Shown: one piece after another, positions 1 to 7,815 of the stretch
Layout of the letters: each line of letters opens with the position of its first letter
Numbering within the stretch: the stretch's first letter is position 1
Source of the DNA: Prevotella sp.
Lineage (GTDB): Bacteria > Bacteroidota > Bacteroidia > Bacteroidales > Dysgonomonadaceae
Direction of reading: 5' to 3'
Length of the DNA: 22,230 bases
Assembly: GCA_031263965.1 (NCBI GenBank)
Contig: JAISES010000187.1
Span: 1 to 22,230, forward strand
Program-made: the position numbers and the translations under genes
The notes under the pieces: generated by a model
The model's database searches: none
What the model saw: the letters and a program-made list of their open reading frames with translations, nothing else
What the model was told of the DNA's origin: nothing

Positions 1-905
1 TTTTGGATGGAATTTATATTTCCGGATTGTAATTGCAGATTATAGTTAAGGATATTAACCCTGACTTTGTCCAGTATCTCGAAAATGTTATATTTTTCGC
101 CTGTTATCTGTTTCAGCGAAACAGGGTTAGGCGCATCACTGACAAACAGAGTCTGGTTTATGTTGATGCCGATACCTGCTATGGATTGCTTGATGTAGTC
201 GCCTTCAAGCACATTCCCGACCAGAATTCCACAAATTTTTTTCTCTTTCCAATATATGTCGTTCGGCCATTTAATGGTAATATCTTCAGTATAGTTTAAG
301 AGGCATCCGGCTACGGCTAATGAAACAACCTGTGAAATAATGAATTGTTCGTTCGCTTTTATTTCCGGATAAAGGAGTATGCTGAATAACAGGTTTTTCC
401 CCTTCTCCGATTCCCACTTGTTTCCACGCTGGCCTTTTCCTGCCGACTGGAAGTCTGACCAAAGTATGGTATTTTCTTCCTGCGGCTTTTTCTTGTTTAT
501 TTCGGACAAAGCGTTATTTGTAGAGCCGCATTCTTTGACATGAATTATACCTCGATATTCCTCTTTCTTTTTTTGCGGCAGCTTTTTTATTACCTCATCC
601 ACCGAGTGTTGTATCAGTTCCTTAATCAGATGATCGGGAACATCACTTTCTATATAAACGGCATTCCACATATCGGACGCTGTATGATCGCCTTTTGTTA
701 TTCCACTGTACCGTTCTCTTAATTCGATACTCCTTTCAGGGTCGCACTTCATGCTGATTCGGAATTGACCGTCCTTAGGATTCAATGATACATAGGCGAA
801 CATCTTTTCCATAACTTTGAAGACAAGGACATATTCATCGAAAGGAAAACTTTCCGAAGCTCCCTTTACAGACAGACAAAATTCCCTTGCTTCTTCTATG
901 TTCAT
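1..905 (-). CDS. birA: MmcQ/YjbR-like domain fused in frame to biotin-protein ligase (BirA), 3' end outside window
   Basis: The frame is open from ATG at 905-903 to base 1, giving 301 visible residues; the C-terminus is missing. Residues 1 to about 118 match the MmcQ/YjbR (DUF419) fold: an FPFDEYVLVFKV segment, NPKDGQFRISMKCDP, RYSGITKGDH and a final helix ending KKLPQK. From about residue 120 the protein is a catalytic biotin ligase: GSTNN at 127-131, SAGKGQRGNKW at 154-164 (biotinyl-AMP loop), KWPND at 212-216 and KICGILVGN beyond. BirA attaches biotin to acceptor lysines such as the AMKM site of the carrier at 8396-8848. There is no stop codon between the domains and no ATG, GTG or TTG near the expected BirA N-terminus, so one polypeptide is predicted. 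No DNA-binding winged helix of the E. coli BirA type is seen. The start lies 5 nt after the yraN stop, so the genes are probably co-transcribed. The domain calls are secure; the fusion could still be a strain oddity. Confidence 0.85.
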   Translation of the reverse strand, partial: MNIEEAREFCLSVKGASESFPFDEYVLVFKVMEKMFAYVSLNPKDGQFRISMKCDPERSIELRERYSGITKGDHTASDMWNAVYIESDVPDHLIKELIQHSVDEVIKKLPQKKKEEYRGIIHVKECGSTNNALSEINKKKPQEENTILWSDFQSAGKGQRGNKWESEKGKNLLFSILLYPEIKANEQFIISQVVSLAVAGCLLNYTEDITIKWPNDIYWKEKKICGILVGNVLEGDYIKQSIAGIGININQTLFVSDAPNPVSLKQITGEKYNIFEILDKVRVNILNYNLQLQSGNINSIQ

Positions 906-910
906 AATAT

Positions 911-1276
911 TCAATTTACCGGCGCTAAGAATGCATCGTCGATATGCTCGATTTCAAATTTCTGTCCATTCCAGATGACGGCTACAACATCGAATCGGGC
1001 GGGACGTTCTATATCATTCACATTCAGATAAAAATCGGCTGCTTCTACTATCCGCTTTATCTTTCCTTTCGAAACTGCCTCTTCGGGATTTCCCCACTGG
1101 CCCGAACTTCGGGTTTTCACTTCTACGAAGATAATAAACTCATCGTCTTGTGCAATAATATCTATCTCGTATTTTTCATAAACCCAGTTTCGTTCCAGTA
1201 TCTCATAACCCTTTTGCCGGAGATAACGTACTGCGGCATCTTCGCCCTTTTTGCCTAATTCGTTATGTTGAGCCAT
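911..1276 (-). CDS. yraN: YraN family (UPF0102) endonuclease-like protein
   Basis: This 121-residue protein has the usual UPF0102 length and layout. GxxGEDAA lies near residues 8-15, followed by a restriction-endonuclease-like core with D39 in EIDII, E52 and K54 in VEVKTR (a PD-(D/E)xK arrangement), and the conserved GNPEEAVSKGKIKRI segment. The family is widespread; its exact cellular role is poorly defined, and a nuclease function is inferred from the fold. The gene sits between comB (50 nt upstream) and the mmcQ/birA fusion (5 nt downstream), on the same strand. The start ATG is at 1276. The gap upstream holds a short repeat (1283-1320). Confidence 0.92.
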   Translation of the reverse strand: MAQHNELGKKGEDAAVRYLRQKGYEILERNWVYEKYEIDIIAQDDEFIIFVEVKTRSSGQWGNPEEAVSKGKIKRIVEAADFYLNVNDIERPARFDVVAVIWNGQKFEIEHIDDAFLAPVN

Positions 1277-1282
1277 ATTTCT

Positions 1283-1320
1283 TTAATGTGCTAATATGAA
1301 AATGTGCCAATATGCTAATA
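1283..1320. repeat. Short degenerate intergenic repeat (TGTGCTAATATG-type units)
   Basis: The 38 bases between comB and yraN are built from related units: AATGTGCTAATATG, then AAATGTGCCAATATG, then CTAATA. From memory, similar GTGCTAAT-rich strings occur in intergenic DNA of Bacteroidales; I could not search for this. It lies inside a likely operon and leaves both reading frames intact. Confidence 0.5.
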
Positions 1321-1326
1321 CAAACG

Positions 1327-2037
1327 TTAGTAGATATTTTTCTTATTCTTATCATAAATAGGCACAAGGTTCACCGTGTCTTCCGTCAGGCAGTATTCAA
1401 CCGAGTCTTGCAGGTTGTTGGCTCCTAATCGTTTAATATGCTCCGTATGGTTAATATAATTTCGTAAGCCCGGAGTTGCATCTCTCCACATCGCAAGAGC
1501 TATTTCCACGGCATCCGATGCATAGGTGTAACCCTTATCCAATAATCTTTTGGCAACGGCTCCCGCATACAATGTATCTTCTATGTTGAAGCGGTTGTTC
1601 CATCCTGCGCAGAGAACAAGAACGTCCTTTTGCGCAGCGATGCAAAAATCTGCAACAGCGCTGATATTTGAAAACGCCCCTATAATAAGGGTGTGCGAAT
1701 CGCTTGCCGCTTCAATGGCTTGCGTGCCGTTCGTTGTAGTAAAGACAATATCTTTTCCTGCCACTTTTTCGGGCGTATAGTCGAACGGCGAGTTCCCAAA
1801 ATCGGCAAAGCCGCAACGCCTGACATTTCGCTCTGCTCCTACCGGAAAGCCTTTTTCTTTGTAAGCCAGGGCTTCCTCGATGGATGCCACAGGTATGATG
1901 CTTCTTGCTCCGTTTTTTAAAGCAGCGCACATTGTCGTTGTAGCCCTGAATATATCCACGACAATGACTATGCGTTCGGCATTGTTGTCAGCATAACAGG
2001 GATACAAAGCCGGAGAAAAGCAAATGTCTGTTTTCAT
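1327..2037 (-). CDS. comB: 2-phosphosulfolactate phosphatase family protein (ComB)
   Basis: The protein has 236 residues, normal for ComB. Family signatures visible are VVDIFRATTT at 26-35, the VGAERNVRRCGFADFGNSP stretch near 68-86 and FTTTNGTQAI around 99-108. ComB dephosphorylates 2-phospho-3-sulfolactate to sulfolactate, a Mg-dependent step of archaeal coenzyme M synthesis. Many bacteria that do not make coenzyme M carry homologues, and their substrate is unsettled. No ComA or other sulfolactate gene is in this window. Its ATG overlaps the kdsA stop by 4 nt (2034-2037), implying translational coupling with KDO-8-phosphate synthase. The family call is secure; the in vivo reaction is not. 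Confidence 0.88.
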   Translation of the reverse strand: MKTDICFSPALYPCYADNNAERIVIVVDIFRATTTMCAALKNGARSIIPVASIEEALAYKEKGFPVGAERNVRRCGFADFGNSPFDYTPEKVAGKDIVFTTTNGTQAIEAASDSHTLIIGAFSNISAVADFCIAAQKDVLVLCAGWNNRFNIEDTLYAGAVAKRLLDKGYTYASDAVEIALAMWRDATPGLRNYINHTEHIKRLGANNLQDSVEYCLTEDTVNLVPIYDKNKKNIY

Positions 2038-2834
2038 TCTTTCAATGCGGCCTTTATACGGGTTAGTTTCACCATTAGTCCTTCCAACTGATCGAGAGGA
2101 AGCATGTTTGCTCCGTCCGATTTGGCATTGGCGCAGTCGAAATGGGTTTCTATAAACAGCCCGTCCACACCTGTTGCAATACCGGCCTTACACATGGTCT
2201 CTATAAGTTGGGGTTGTCCGCCTGTCACACCAGATGCCTGATTCGGTTTTTGCAGGCAGTGGGTGGCATCGAGTACCACAGGGAAACCAAACTCTTTCAT
2301 TTCGGGTATTCCACGGAAATCGACAACAAGGTCGGAATACCCAAAAGTTGTACCCCTATCCGTAATTATTACATTATTATTGCCTGCGTCTACTACTTTC
2401 TGTACGGCAAATTGCATCCCGCCCGGAGCCAGGAACTGGCCTTTTTTTATATTTACTATTTTTCCCGTTTGGGCTGCCGCTACCAACAGGTCTGTTTGTC
2501 GGCAAAGAAATGCCGGAATCTGCAAAACGTCTACATATTCGGCTGCCATAGCCGCTTCGTGTATTTCATGAATGTCGGTAACCGTAGGTATACCGAATGT
2601 TTCACCCACTTTGCGGAGTATCTTCAAGGCTTTTTCGTCGCCTATTCCTGTGAAGGAATCGACTCGCGAACGATTTGCTTTTTTATATGAGCCTTTAAAT
2701 ACATAAGGAATATTTAGTTTGTCGGTGATTGTTTTCACTTTTCCGGCTATGCGCAGAGCCATTTCCTCTCCTTCTATAACACATGGGCCGGCTAACAGGA
2801 AAAAATTATCGTTTATCAAATTGGATATGTTCAT
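2034..2834 (-). CDS. kdsA: 3-deoxy-8-phosphooctulonate synthase (KdsA)
   Basis: KdsA condenses phosphoenolpyruvate with D-arabinose 5-phosphate to KDO 8-phosphate in the cytoplasm, feeding the inner core of lipopolysaccharide. The 266-residue protein shows LLAGPCVIEG (13-22), FKGSYKKANRSR (about 46-57), a GTTFGYSDLVVDFRG segment and the ATHCLQKPN / GGQPQLIETM motifs. Cys18 in AGPC is the metal-ligand position of the metal-dependent class, where E. coli-type enzymes have Asn. It appears to be the first gene of the cluster continuing to comB, yraN and mmcQ/birA. The 360 nt upstream contain repeats, and I found no convincing promoter there. Confidence 0.96.
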   Translation of the reverse strand: MNISNLINDNFFLLAGPCVIEGEEMALRIAGKVKTITDKLNIPYVFKGSYKKANRSRVDSFTGIGDEKALKILRKVGETFGIPTVTDIHEIHEAAMAAEYVDVLQIPAFLCRQTDLLVAAAQTGKIVNIKKGQFLAPGGMQFAVQKVVDAGNNNVIITDRGTTFGYSDLVVDFRGIPEMKEFGFPVVLDATHCLQKPNQASGVTGGQPQLIETMCKAGIATGVDGLFIETHFDCANAKSDGANMLPLDQLEGLMVKLTRIKAALKE

Positions 2835-2860
2835 TTTTATTTTTATTGATTTCTTCGTTC

Positions 2861-3074
2861 TTAGAAACTGTTTGAATTTTAGCGAAAAAGATTATTATAA
2901 GATCTGATTGTTCAATTTATATGTTCTTTTTCTCCCGTCATTGCGAGGGTTTACCCGAAGCAATCCATAAAAGAACATTCCTGCTGGATTGCTTCACCGC
3001 AAGCGGTTCGCAATGACGAGAGTAACAGAAAATACCTATAAAAAAATCTACTATAAAATTCAAACAGTTTCTAA
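2861..3074. repeat. MITE-like inverted-repeat element, copy 1, with a nested palindromic repeat
   Basis: The element begins and ends with perfect 21-bp inverted repeats (2861-2881 and 3054-3074), the left one starting TTAGAAACTGTTTGAA. A shorter relative with the same ends lies at 19189-19272. The extra length here is a second palindromic unit, roughly 2921-3018. That unit has arms beginning CGTCATTGCGAGG (2936) and ending TTCGCAATGACG (3018), inner arms GAAGCAATCC and GGATTGCTTC, plus ATGTTCTTTT (2921-2930) inverted as AAAAGAACAT (2969-2978). No transposase is present. It fills most of the 2835-3145 gap upstream of kdsA. Confidence 0.8.
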
Positions 3075-3145
3075 ATAAAAGGAAGAAAGTGCGAAGGAAC
3101 GCATTTCGGAATGTCGCAAAAAGGGAATAAATTTATTAAATAAAA

Positions 3146-3175
3146 AAGAGGAATGATTTACGGGTCATTCCTCTT
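3146..3175 (-). terminator. Rho-independent terminator of der
   Basis: An 11-bp perfect stem (AAGAGGAATGA against TCATTCCTCTT) with an 8-nt loop is followed on the minus strand by a T-rich run. It lies 19 nt beyond the der stop codon. Confidence 0.85.
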
Positions 3176-3194
3176 CTCTTATTCTATTTTTTTA

Positions 3195-4508
3195 CTATTT
3201 CTCTCTTATGATAATATTTATCGGAGTACCGGACAGATCCCAATTGTCACGGATGCGGTTTTCGAGAAAACGTTTGTAAGGATCTTTAATCCATTGCGGA
3301 AGATTACAGAAAAACACAAAAGTCGGCACCTGGATATTCGGCAACTGGGTTATGTATTTTATTTTAATATACTTGCCTTTATTTGCCGGAGGAGGCGTAT
3401 GTTCAATGATAGGCAACAATACCTCGTTCAGTTTATGAGTCGGAATTTTAGTTTTTCTGCGGGCATAAACTTCTTTTGCTATTTCCAATACCTTCAGTAT
3501 ACGCTGCTTAGTTAGCGCCGATGCAAAAATTATTGGAAAATCTGTAAACGGCGCCAATCTGTTACGGATGGCCGCTTCAAAGGTTTTAATGATCACTTGC
3601 TCCTTATTCTCCACCAAATCCCATTTGTTTACACAAACGACCAAGCCTTTACGGTTCTTTTGTATCAGTGAGAAAATATTCAAATCCTGACTCTCTACAC
3701 CTTGCGTAGCATCCAGCATCAACACACATACATCGGAATTTTCTATCGCTTTTATAGAGCGAATTACCGAATAATATTCGAGATCTTCGATGACTTTCCC
3801 TTTCTTGCGAATACCGGCAGTATCAACGAGATAGAAGTCCATACCGAATTTGTCGAACCGTGTATAAATAGAGTCGCGGGTAGTTCCTGCAATATTGGTA
3901 ACAATGTTTCTTTCCTCACCAATAAGTGCATTTACAAAAGATGATTTACCTGCATTGGGACGGCCAACGATAGCAATACGGGGTATTTCTTCTAATGGCT
4001 CATCCTCGCTTTTTTTTGTAAATTTGGTCAAAATAAGATCCAACAGGTCACCTGTTCCTGCACCGTTTATTGCCGAAATATTAATAGGATCACCTAATCC
4101 TAACGCATAAAATTCCGCTGATTCGGCATGTTGCACAAAGTTATCAGCCTTGTTCGACACCAGAATTACAGGCTTTTTAGATCGGCGCAACATATTGGCT
4201 ACGGACGAATCCAAATCGGTAAGCCCATTGGTTACATCTACCAGAAAGAGAATTACATCTGCTTCTTCGATGGCTATTGAAACTTGCTTATTTATCTCGC
4301 TCTCGAATATATCGTCTGAATTAACAACCCATCCTCCGGTATCTACAAGGGAAAATTCCTGTTTCCCCCACTCTACTTTTCCATACTGGCGGTCGCGTGT
4401 TGTGCCCGATGTTTCGTCTACGATAGCTTGACGACTTTCAGTCAGACGGTTGAACAACGTCGACTTTCCTACATTCGGACGGCCTACTATAGCCACTAAA
4501 TTTCCCAT
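3195..4508 (-). CDS. der: Ribosome-associated GTPase Der (EngA)
   Basis: Der is an essential tandem GTPase for 50S ribosome maturation. The 437-residue form from ATG 4508 fits the family. The first G domain starts at once with GRPNVGKS (9-16), SGTTRDR and DTGG. The second has [18 protein letters not shown] and [12 protein letters not shown]-terminal KH-like domain carries the [18 protein letters not shown] segment. The frame stays open upstream to 4649, but those 47 residues are non-homologous, and a good promoter lies inside them (4537-4544), so 4508 is the start. A terminator follows at 3146-3175, making der probably monocistronic. Confidence 0.97.
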   Translation of the reverse strand: MGNLVAIVGRPNVGKSTLFNRLTESRQAIVDETSGTTRDRQYGKVEWGKQEFSLVDTGGWVVNSDDIFESEINKQVSIAIEEADVILFLVDVTNGLTDLDSSVANMLRRSKKPVILVSNKADNFVQHAESAEFYALGLGDPINISAINGAGTGDLLDLILTKFTKKSEDEPLEEIPRIAIVGRPNAGKSSFVNALIGEERNIVTNIAGTTRDSIYTRFDKFGMDFYLVDTAGIRKKGKVIEDLEYYSVIRSIKAIENSDVCVLMLDATQGVESQDLNIFSLIQKNRKGLVVCVNKWDLVENKEQVIIKTFEAAIRNRLAPFTDFPIIFASALTKQRILKVLEIAKEVYARRKTKIPTHKLNEVLLPIIEHTPPPANKGKYIKIKYITQLPNIQVPTFVFFCNLPQWIKDPYKRFLENRIRDNWDLSGTPINIIIREK

Positions 4509-4536
4509 AAAAATAATCCTAATCTGTAAATTTGTG

Positions 4537-4544
4537 CAAAGGTA
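4537..4544 (-). promoter_or_regulatory. Bacteroidetes-type -7 box upstream of der
   Basis: On the minus strand the sequence reads TACCTTTG, matching TAnnTTTG and followed by CA as is common in the phylum. The -33 region (TTTA about 19-23 nt upstream) is a poor match. The box sits 28 nt before the der ATG, which supports the shorter der start. Confidence 0.6.
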
Positions 4545-4617
4545 CGTTTTTTTTCGGACTTTATTTAAACAGAAAAGGCCTGCAAAAGCAAACCTTATCA
4601 TTATAACATTTTTTCTT

Positions 4618-5175
4618 TTATTTAAAATACGAATCCCGGGTACAAACAATCAATGTATCGGCCTTGTTTTCCATACCTGACAATTTCTTAAATGGTGTAT
4701 CCATCACAGCCTCTTCCACTGCGTAGGCCTCTTGAGATGGGCCCCGGAAACGCTGTATTGTACCGCCGTCTTGCTTATATGCTACATAATTTTGCCGGAC
4801 AGTAACATTACCCGTATTTCCATAACCAAAATATTGCCAAAGCCCGTCATTGTAAATATACAACAATCCATTCTCAAATTTATACGGACTGCTTTCCGAA
4901 ATACTCACCTGCCCTACCAAAATGCGGTTTGCATCAAATGAAATCATCGCATCTGTAAAAGACTCCATTACTGCATTGAAATATCTTACCGAGTCTACTT
5001 TCTTATTAACTAATACGCCTCCATTATCAGAACCTGCATATACTTCAAACTTAATATACTTCGAGTTCCTATATCGTAATGAGTTTGTATCATCGTTGTT
5101 TCCACAGGCATGAAAGAATACCGGAGCTAGTCCCAATAATAATATATTTCTAAAAAGATTTATTCTACTCATCAT
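4618..5175 (-). CDS. Hypothetical lipoprotein, second of a pair
   Basis: I do not recognise a named family. The 185-residue product has a lipoprotein signal peptide (residues 1 to about 24, ending FFHAC before GNND), so it should be lipidated at that cysteine and exported to the envelope. The rest is beta-rich with many Tyr and Asn residues and no catalytic motif I can identify. Its ATG overlaps the stop of the upstream lipoprotein gene by 4 nt (5172-5175). Both proteins carry a [10 protein letters not shown] / VDLSGLAIYAG-like segment early on and both end with DT-hydrophobic-hydrophobic-x-C and a Phe near the terminus, suggesting distant tandem paralogues. Confidence 0.8.
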   Translation of the reverse strand: MMSRINLFRNILLLGLAPVFFHACGNNDDTNSLRYRNSKYIKFEVYAGSDNGGVLVNKKVDSVRYFNAVMESFTDAMISFDANRILVGQVSISESSPYKFENGLLYIYNDGLWQYFGYGNTGNVTVRQNYVAYKQDGGTIQRFRGPSQEAYAVEEAVMDTPFKKLSGMENKADTLIVCTRDSYFK

Positions 5176-5768
5176 TGAAATAGATATTTTACATTACACC
5201 AAACGATAGTATCTCCATCTGCTTTTAAATCATCCAATGAAGTGTATTTAGTTAGCGGCAACGAAGCGATGTCTTTTTTGTAATCGAACGGCCGGTCAGA
5301 TATAACTACGGTATCTCTATAAACATCAGGCGCTGCCACATAAGGATACATAACCAAACTCAACTGGCGGTAAAGACTGTCGCGATTATTTCCTATAGCA
5401 GCGAATAAATAAGCGCCATCCGTTTTTACAGCAAAAAGGGAATCATTACGGTAAGCATATTTTGAAACAATCTTCCATTTACTTTTCGATTTTGGATATC
5501 CATACGTTATCAAGTCTCCATTAAACTGGATACTAAGCGAATCATGAATCCGATGATTATACAGCCCGCGAAAATAGTACCGCGCCAATTCTGTCCTTTT
5601 CAGATTATTATATTGCACATTTACAGGACCGTCTGCCTCCCCTGCATATATAGCAAGGCCGGAAAGGTCTACATAACGGACTTTGTATATATAATCGTCC
5701 TCGCTATCATTACTACAACCGGCAAAAACAAGACAGACAAGTATAATCAGGCATACTATTTTTTTCAT
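5172..5768 (-). CDS. Hypothetical lipoprotein, first of a pair
   Basis: This 198-residue protein has no family I can name. A clear lipoprotein signal (MKKIVCLIILVCLVFAGC, lipid-modified Cys at 18) precedes an acidic SNDSEDD linker, a common exported-lipoprotein arrangement in this phylum. The mature part alternates short strands (YVDLSGLAIYAGE, DSLSIQFNGDLITYGYP) and looks beta-rich. It overlaps the following lipoprotein gene by 4 nt, so the two products may act together. A TATCTTTG -7 box lies 23 nt upstream of the start. Confidence 0.82.
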   Translation of the reverse strand: MKKIVCLIILVCLVFAGCSNDSEDDYIYKVRYVDLSGLAIYAGEADGPVNVQYNNLKRTELARYYFRGLYNHRIHDSLSIQFNGDLITYGYPKSKSKWKIVSKYAYRNDSLFAVKTDGAYLFAAIGNNRDSLYRQLSLVMYPYVAAPDVYRDTVVISDRPFDYKKDIASLPLTKYTSLDDLKADGDTIVWCNVKYLFQ

Positions 5769-5790
5769 TTTCCACTTTATTTTCTGAGCA

Positions 5791-5798
5791 CAAAGATA
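5791..5798 (-). promoter_or_regulatory. Possible -7 box for the lipoprotein pair
   Basis: The minus strand reads TATCTTTG (TAnnTTTG) 23 nt before the ATG at 5768. No TTTG is present at the expected -33 spacing, so support comes from one box only. Confidence 0.4.
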
Positions 5799-5831
5799 AT
5801 CAAATTCCCTTTTTCTCCCGAGCCTGCATCG

Positions 5832-7706
5832 TTATTTATATATATCAAGTCCTGCAACAAAATAAATATCCCCGCCATCCGCTATTTCCAATGGCTCCAG
5901 TTTTAAATAACGGGCATCGATCTCCTTCGACAACGCTACATATTGTACCACAGGGTTATTTGCTATATTATTAAACATCGCATCAGATCTAAGCTTCGCC
6001 CAATTCTTACCATCGGCACTAATATAGAAATTATATTTCAATATATTGGAAGAGTGCTCTTCAGGCAGAGGAGTGTATGAAAAACTACTAAACTTGAAAT
6101 TCTTACCCAAATCGATTATCAGCGGTGTATTCTTTTCTATTTTCAAGAAATTAACGCCGTTTTCACCCGCGATTGCGGATTCAAATGATTGAGGCGATAT
6201 TAGCTTCCGGTCTTTTACATCTATTTTATTCTTATTTTCTACGGCTTTTTCTGTAGTTACAAGTTCGGGCGCATTATAAATCGCAAGGGTGCTGATAACA
6301 GGGCAAGCCAAAGCTTTAAATTCAATTTTTAGCTTCCGTGTAGATACGGCCGAGAAACGTAACATACGCTTATACCCTATTGTTGTTTCCTTGGCCAGAT
6401 CTATCCAAGCTTTAGTTTTCGCATCCCAGAATTTAACGGTAAAGGATTCAACACGCTGCCCTGAAGGAATATATTCCTGCAAAAGTAACCTGTTGATAAC
6501 TTGAGTCTTCTTCAGATCAATTTCAATTGAAGGATTTAATTCATTATCATTAGTTGTCCAGTAAGTATCATAGTTACTATCGAGCATATTGTATGCTTCA
6601 TACCTATTCCGCGAATTTGGATCTTTCGCCGGGCTGCGGGCTTTTACCGAAGCCTTTGCTGCCAGGTTATCGGCAAAAGCGTTCTCTCTCGCCCTGCGAA
6701 ACTCCATCAGACGTGTGGAATCGGCAGCATGAATGCGTCCACGGCGATCAGGAGGCACATTCAGCAATAGATTTGAATTACGTCCTATCGATGTATAATA
6801 GATATCCATCAGTTTTTCCACCGATTTTACTTTATCATCCGTATCGGGGCTATAAAACCATCCCGGACGGATGGAAACATCTGTTTCGGCAGGAACCCAT
6901 GCTTCGCCCCCCTGCTCTCCTGTATTCAAAATTTCTGTAGGCGGAGCATCCCTTCCCGGACTAAATCCGGTTATATTTAATGTAGACCAGTTTGTTTTTC
7001 CTGCTACGCCCCGTTCATTCCCCATCCAGCGGCATCCCGGGCCCACATCGCTGAATATTATGGCCTGAGGCTGGTTACGATATACTGTTTCATGAAACAA
7101 ATCCCAGTTATAGACCTGCTTCTTCCCGTCATGGCCTTCACCATTGGCTCCGTCGAACCATTGTTCAAAAACTTCTCCATACGAGGATAAAACTTCATTC
7201 AGTGTGTTTGCGAATATCTGATTATATTGAGGCGTACCATAGTCGGGATGATTCTGATCCCACGGAGACAAATAAACCCCGAATTTCAACCCATACTCGC
7301 GGCAGGCATCAGACAACTCCCTCAACAGATCACCTTTTCCATCCTTCCACAAGCTTTCACGAACCGTATGTGTACTATATTTGCTGGGCCACAGGCAAAA
7401 ACCGTCGTGATGCTTTGCTGTAATTATTATTCCCTTCATCCCTGCTGCTTTAGCCGTTGCAGCCCATTGACGGCAGTCAATGCCGGTGGGATTAAAGACT
7501 TCCGGATTTTCTTTTCCATCTCCCCATTCCACATTAGTAAAAGTATTCGGGCCGAAATGGATAAACATATAATACTCCATTTTCTGCCAATTTACCTGAT
7601 ATTTAGTTGGCAAAACGCCATACGGCTTTATCCTGTTATTTTGAGCTATGGAAAATAACGGATACGTAAGAAGTAAAAGTAAAAAGGTGCTGAATCTTGT
7701 TTTCAT
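5832..7706 (-). CDS. Secreted alpha-L-fucosidase, GH29, with C-terminal F5/8 type C (discoidin-like) domains
   Basis: The enzyme should hydrolyse terminal alpha-L-fucose from glycans in the periplasm or at the cell surface. A signal peptide (MKTRFSTFLLLLLTYPLFSIAQ) is followed by the GH29 barrel: FIHFGPNTF (48-56), AKHHDGFCLWPSKYS (97-111) and EQWFDGANGE (181-190), where D185 is the likely nucleophile. From about residue 355, after the barrel, one discoidin-like carbohydrate-binding domain (YEAYNMLDSNYDTYWTT, then IEIDLKKTQVINRLLLQE) is seen, and a second possible one from about 510 to the end (IIDLGKNFKFSSFSYTP, YISADGKNWAKL). The length of 624 residues suits a multidomain GH29. No SusC/SusD pair is nearby, so it is not in an obvious polysaccharide utilisation locus. 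The general-acid residue was not assigned. Confidence 0.93.
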   Translation of the reverse strand: MKTRFSTFLLLLLTYPLFSIAQNNRIKPYGVLPTKYQVNWQKMEYYMFIHFGPNTFTNVEWGDGKENPEVFNPTGIDCRQWAATAKAAGMKGIIITAKHHDGFCLWPSKYSTHTVRESLWKDGKGDLLRELSDACREYGLKFGVYLSPWDQNHPDYGTPQYNQIFANTLNEVLSSYGEVFEQWFDGANGEGHDGKKQVYNWDLFHETVYRNQPQAIIFSDVGPGCRWMGNERGVAGKTNWSTLNITGFSPGRDAPPTEILNTGEQGGEAWVPAETDVSIRPGWFYSPDTDDKVKSVEKLMDIYYTSIGRNSNLLLNVPPDRRGRIHAADSTRLMEFRRARENAFADNLAAKASVKARSPAKDPNSRNRYEAYNMLDSNYDTYWTTNDNELNPSIEIDLKKTQVINRLLLQEYIPSGQRVESFTVKFWDAKTKAWIDLAKETTIGYKRMLRFSAVSTRKLKIEFKALACPVISTLAIYNAPELVTTEKAVENKNKIDVKDRKLISPQSFESAIAGENGVNFLKIEKNTPLIIDLGKNFKFSSFSYTPLPEEHSSNILKYNFYISADGKNWAKLRSDAMFNNIANNPVVQYVALSKEIDARYLKLEPLEIADGGDIYFVAGLDIYK

Positions 7707-7766
7707 GCATGTTTTTGATTAAAACCGCCTCTAAGGTAATTATTTTGGCTCAATTATGTAAAATAA

Positions 7767-7794
7767 AACGCCGCATGGTTATCCATACAGCGTT
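7767..7794 (-). terminator. Terminator of the lipocalin-like lipoprotein gene
   Basis: AACGCCGCATGG pairs with CCATACAGCGTT (10 of 12 positions, loop TTAT), with a TTTTATTTTA run following on the minus strand. It lies 21 nt past the stop at 7816. It is related in sequence to the terminator at 8351-8376. Confidence 0.75.
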
Positions 7795-7815
7795 CTTTAT
7801 CGATAAAAAAGGATG

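Noticed and set aside
911..1276. Plus-strand frame of 104 codons opposite yraN, and similar long antisense frames opposite kdsA, der and aconitase
   Set aside because: Shadows of conserved coding sequence; none shows a domain, promoter or plausible composition.
4509..4649. N-terminal extension of der
   Set aside because: The 47 extra residues are not part of the family, and a TACCTTTG promoter box lies within them.
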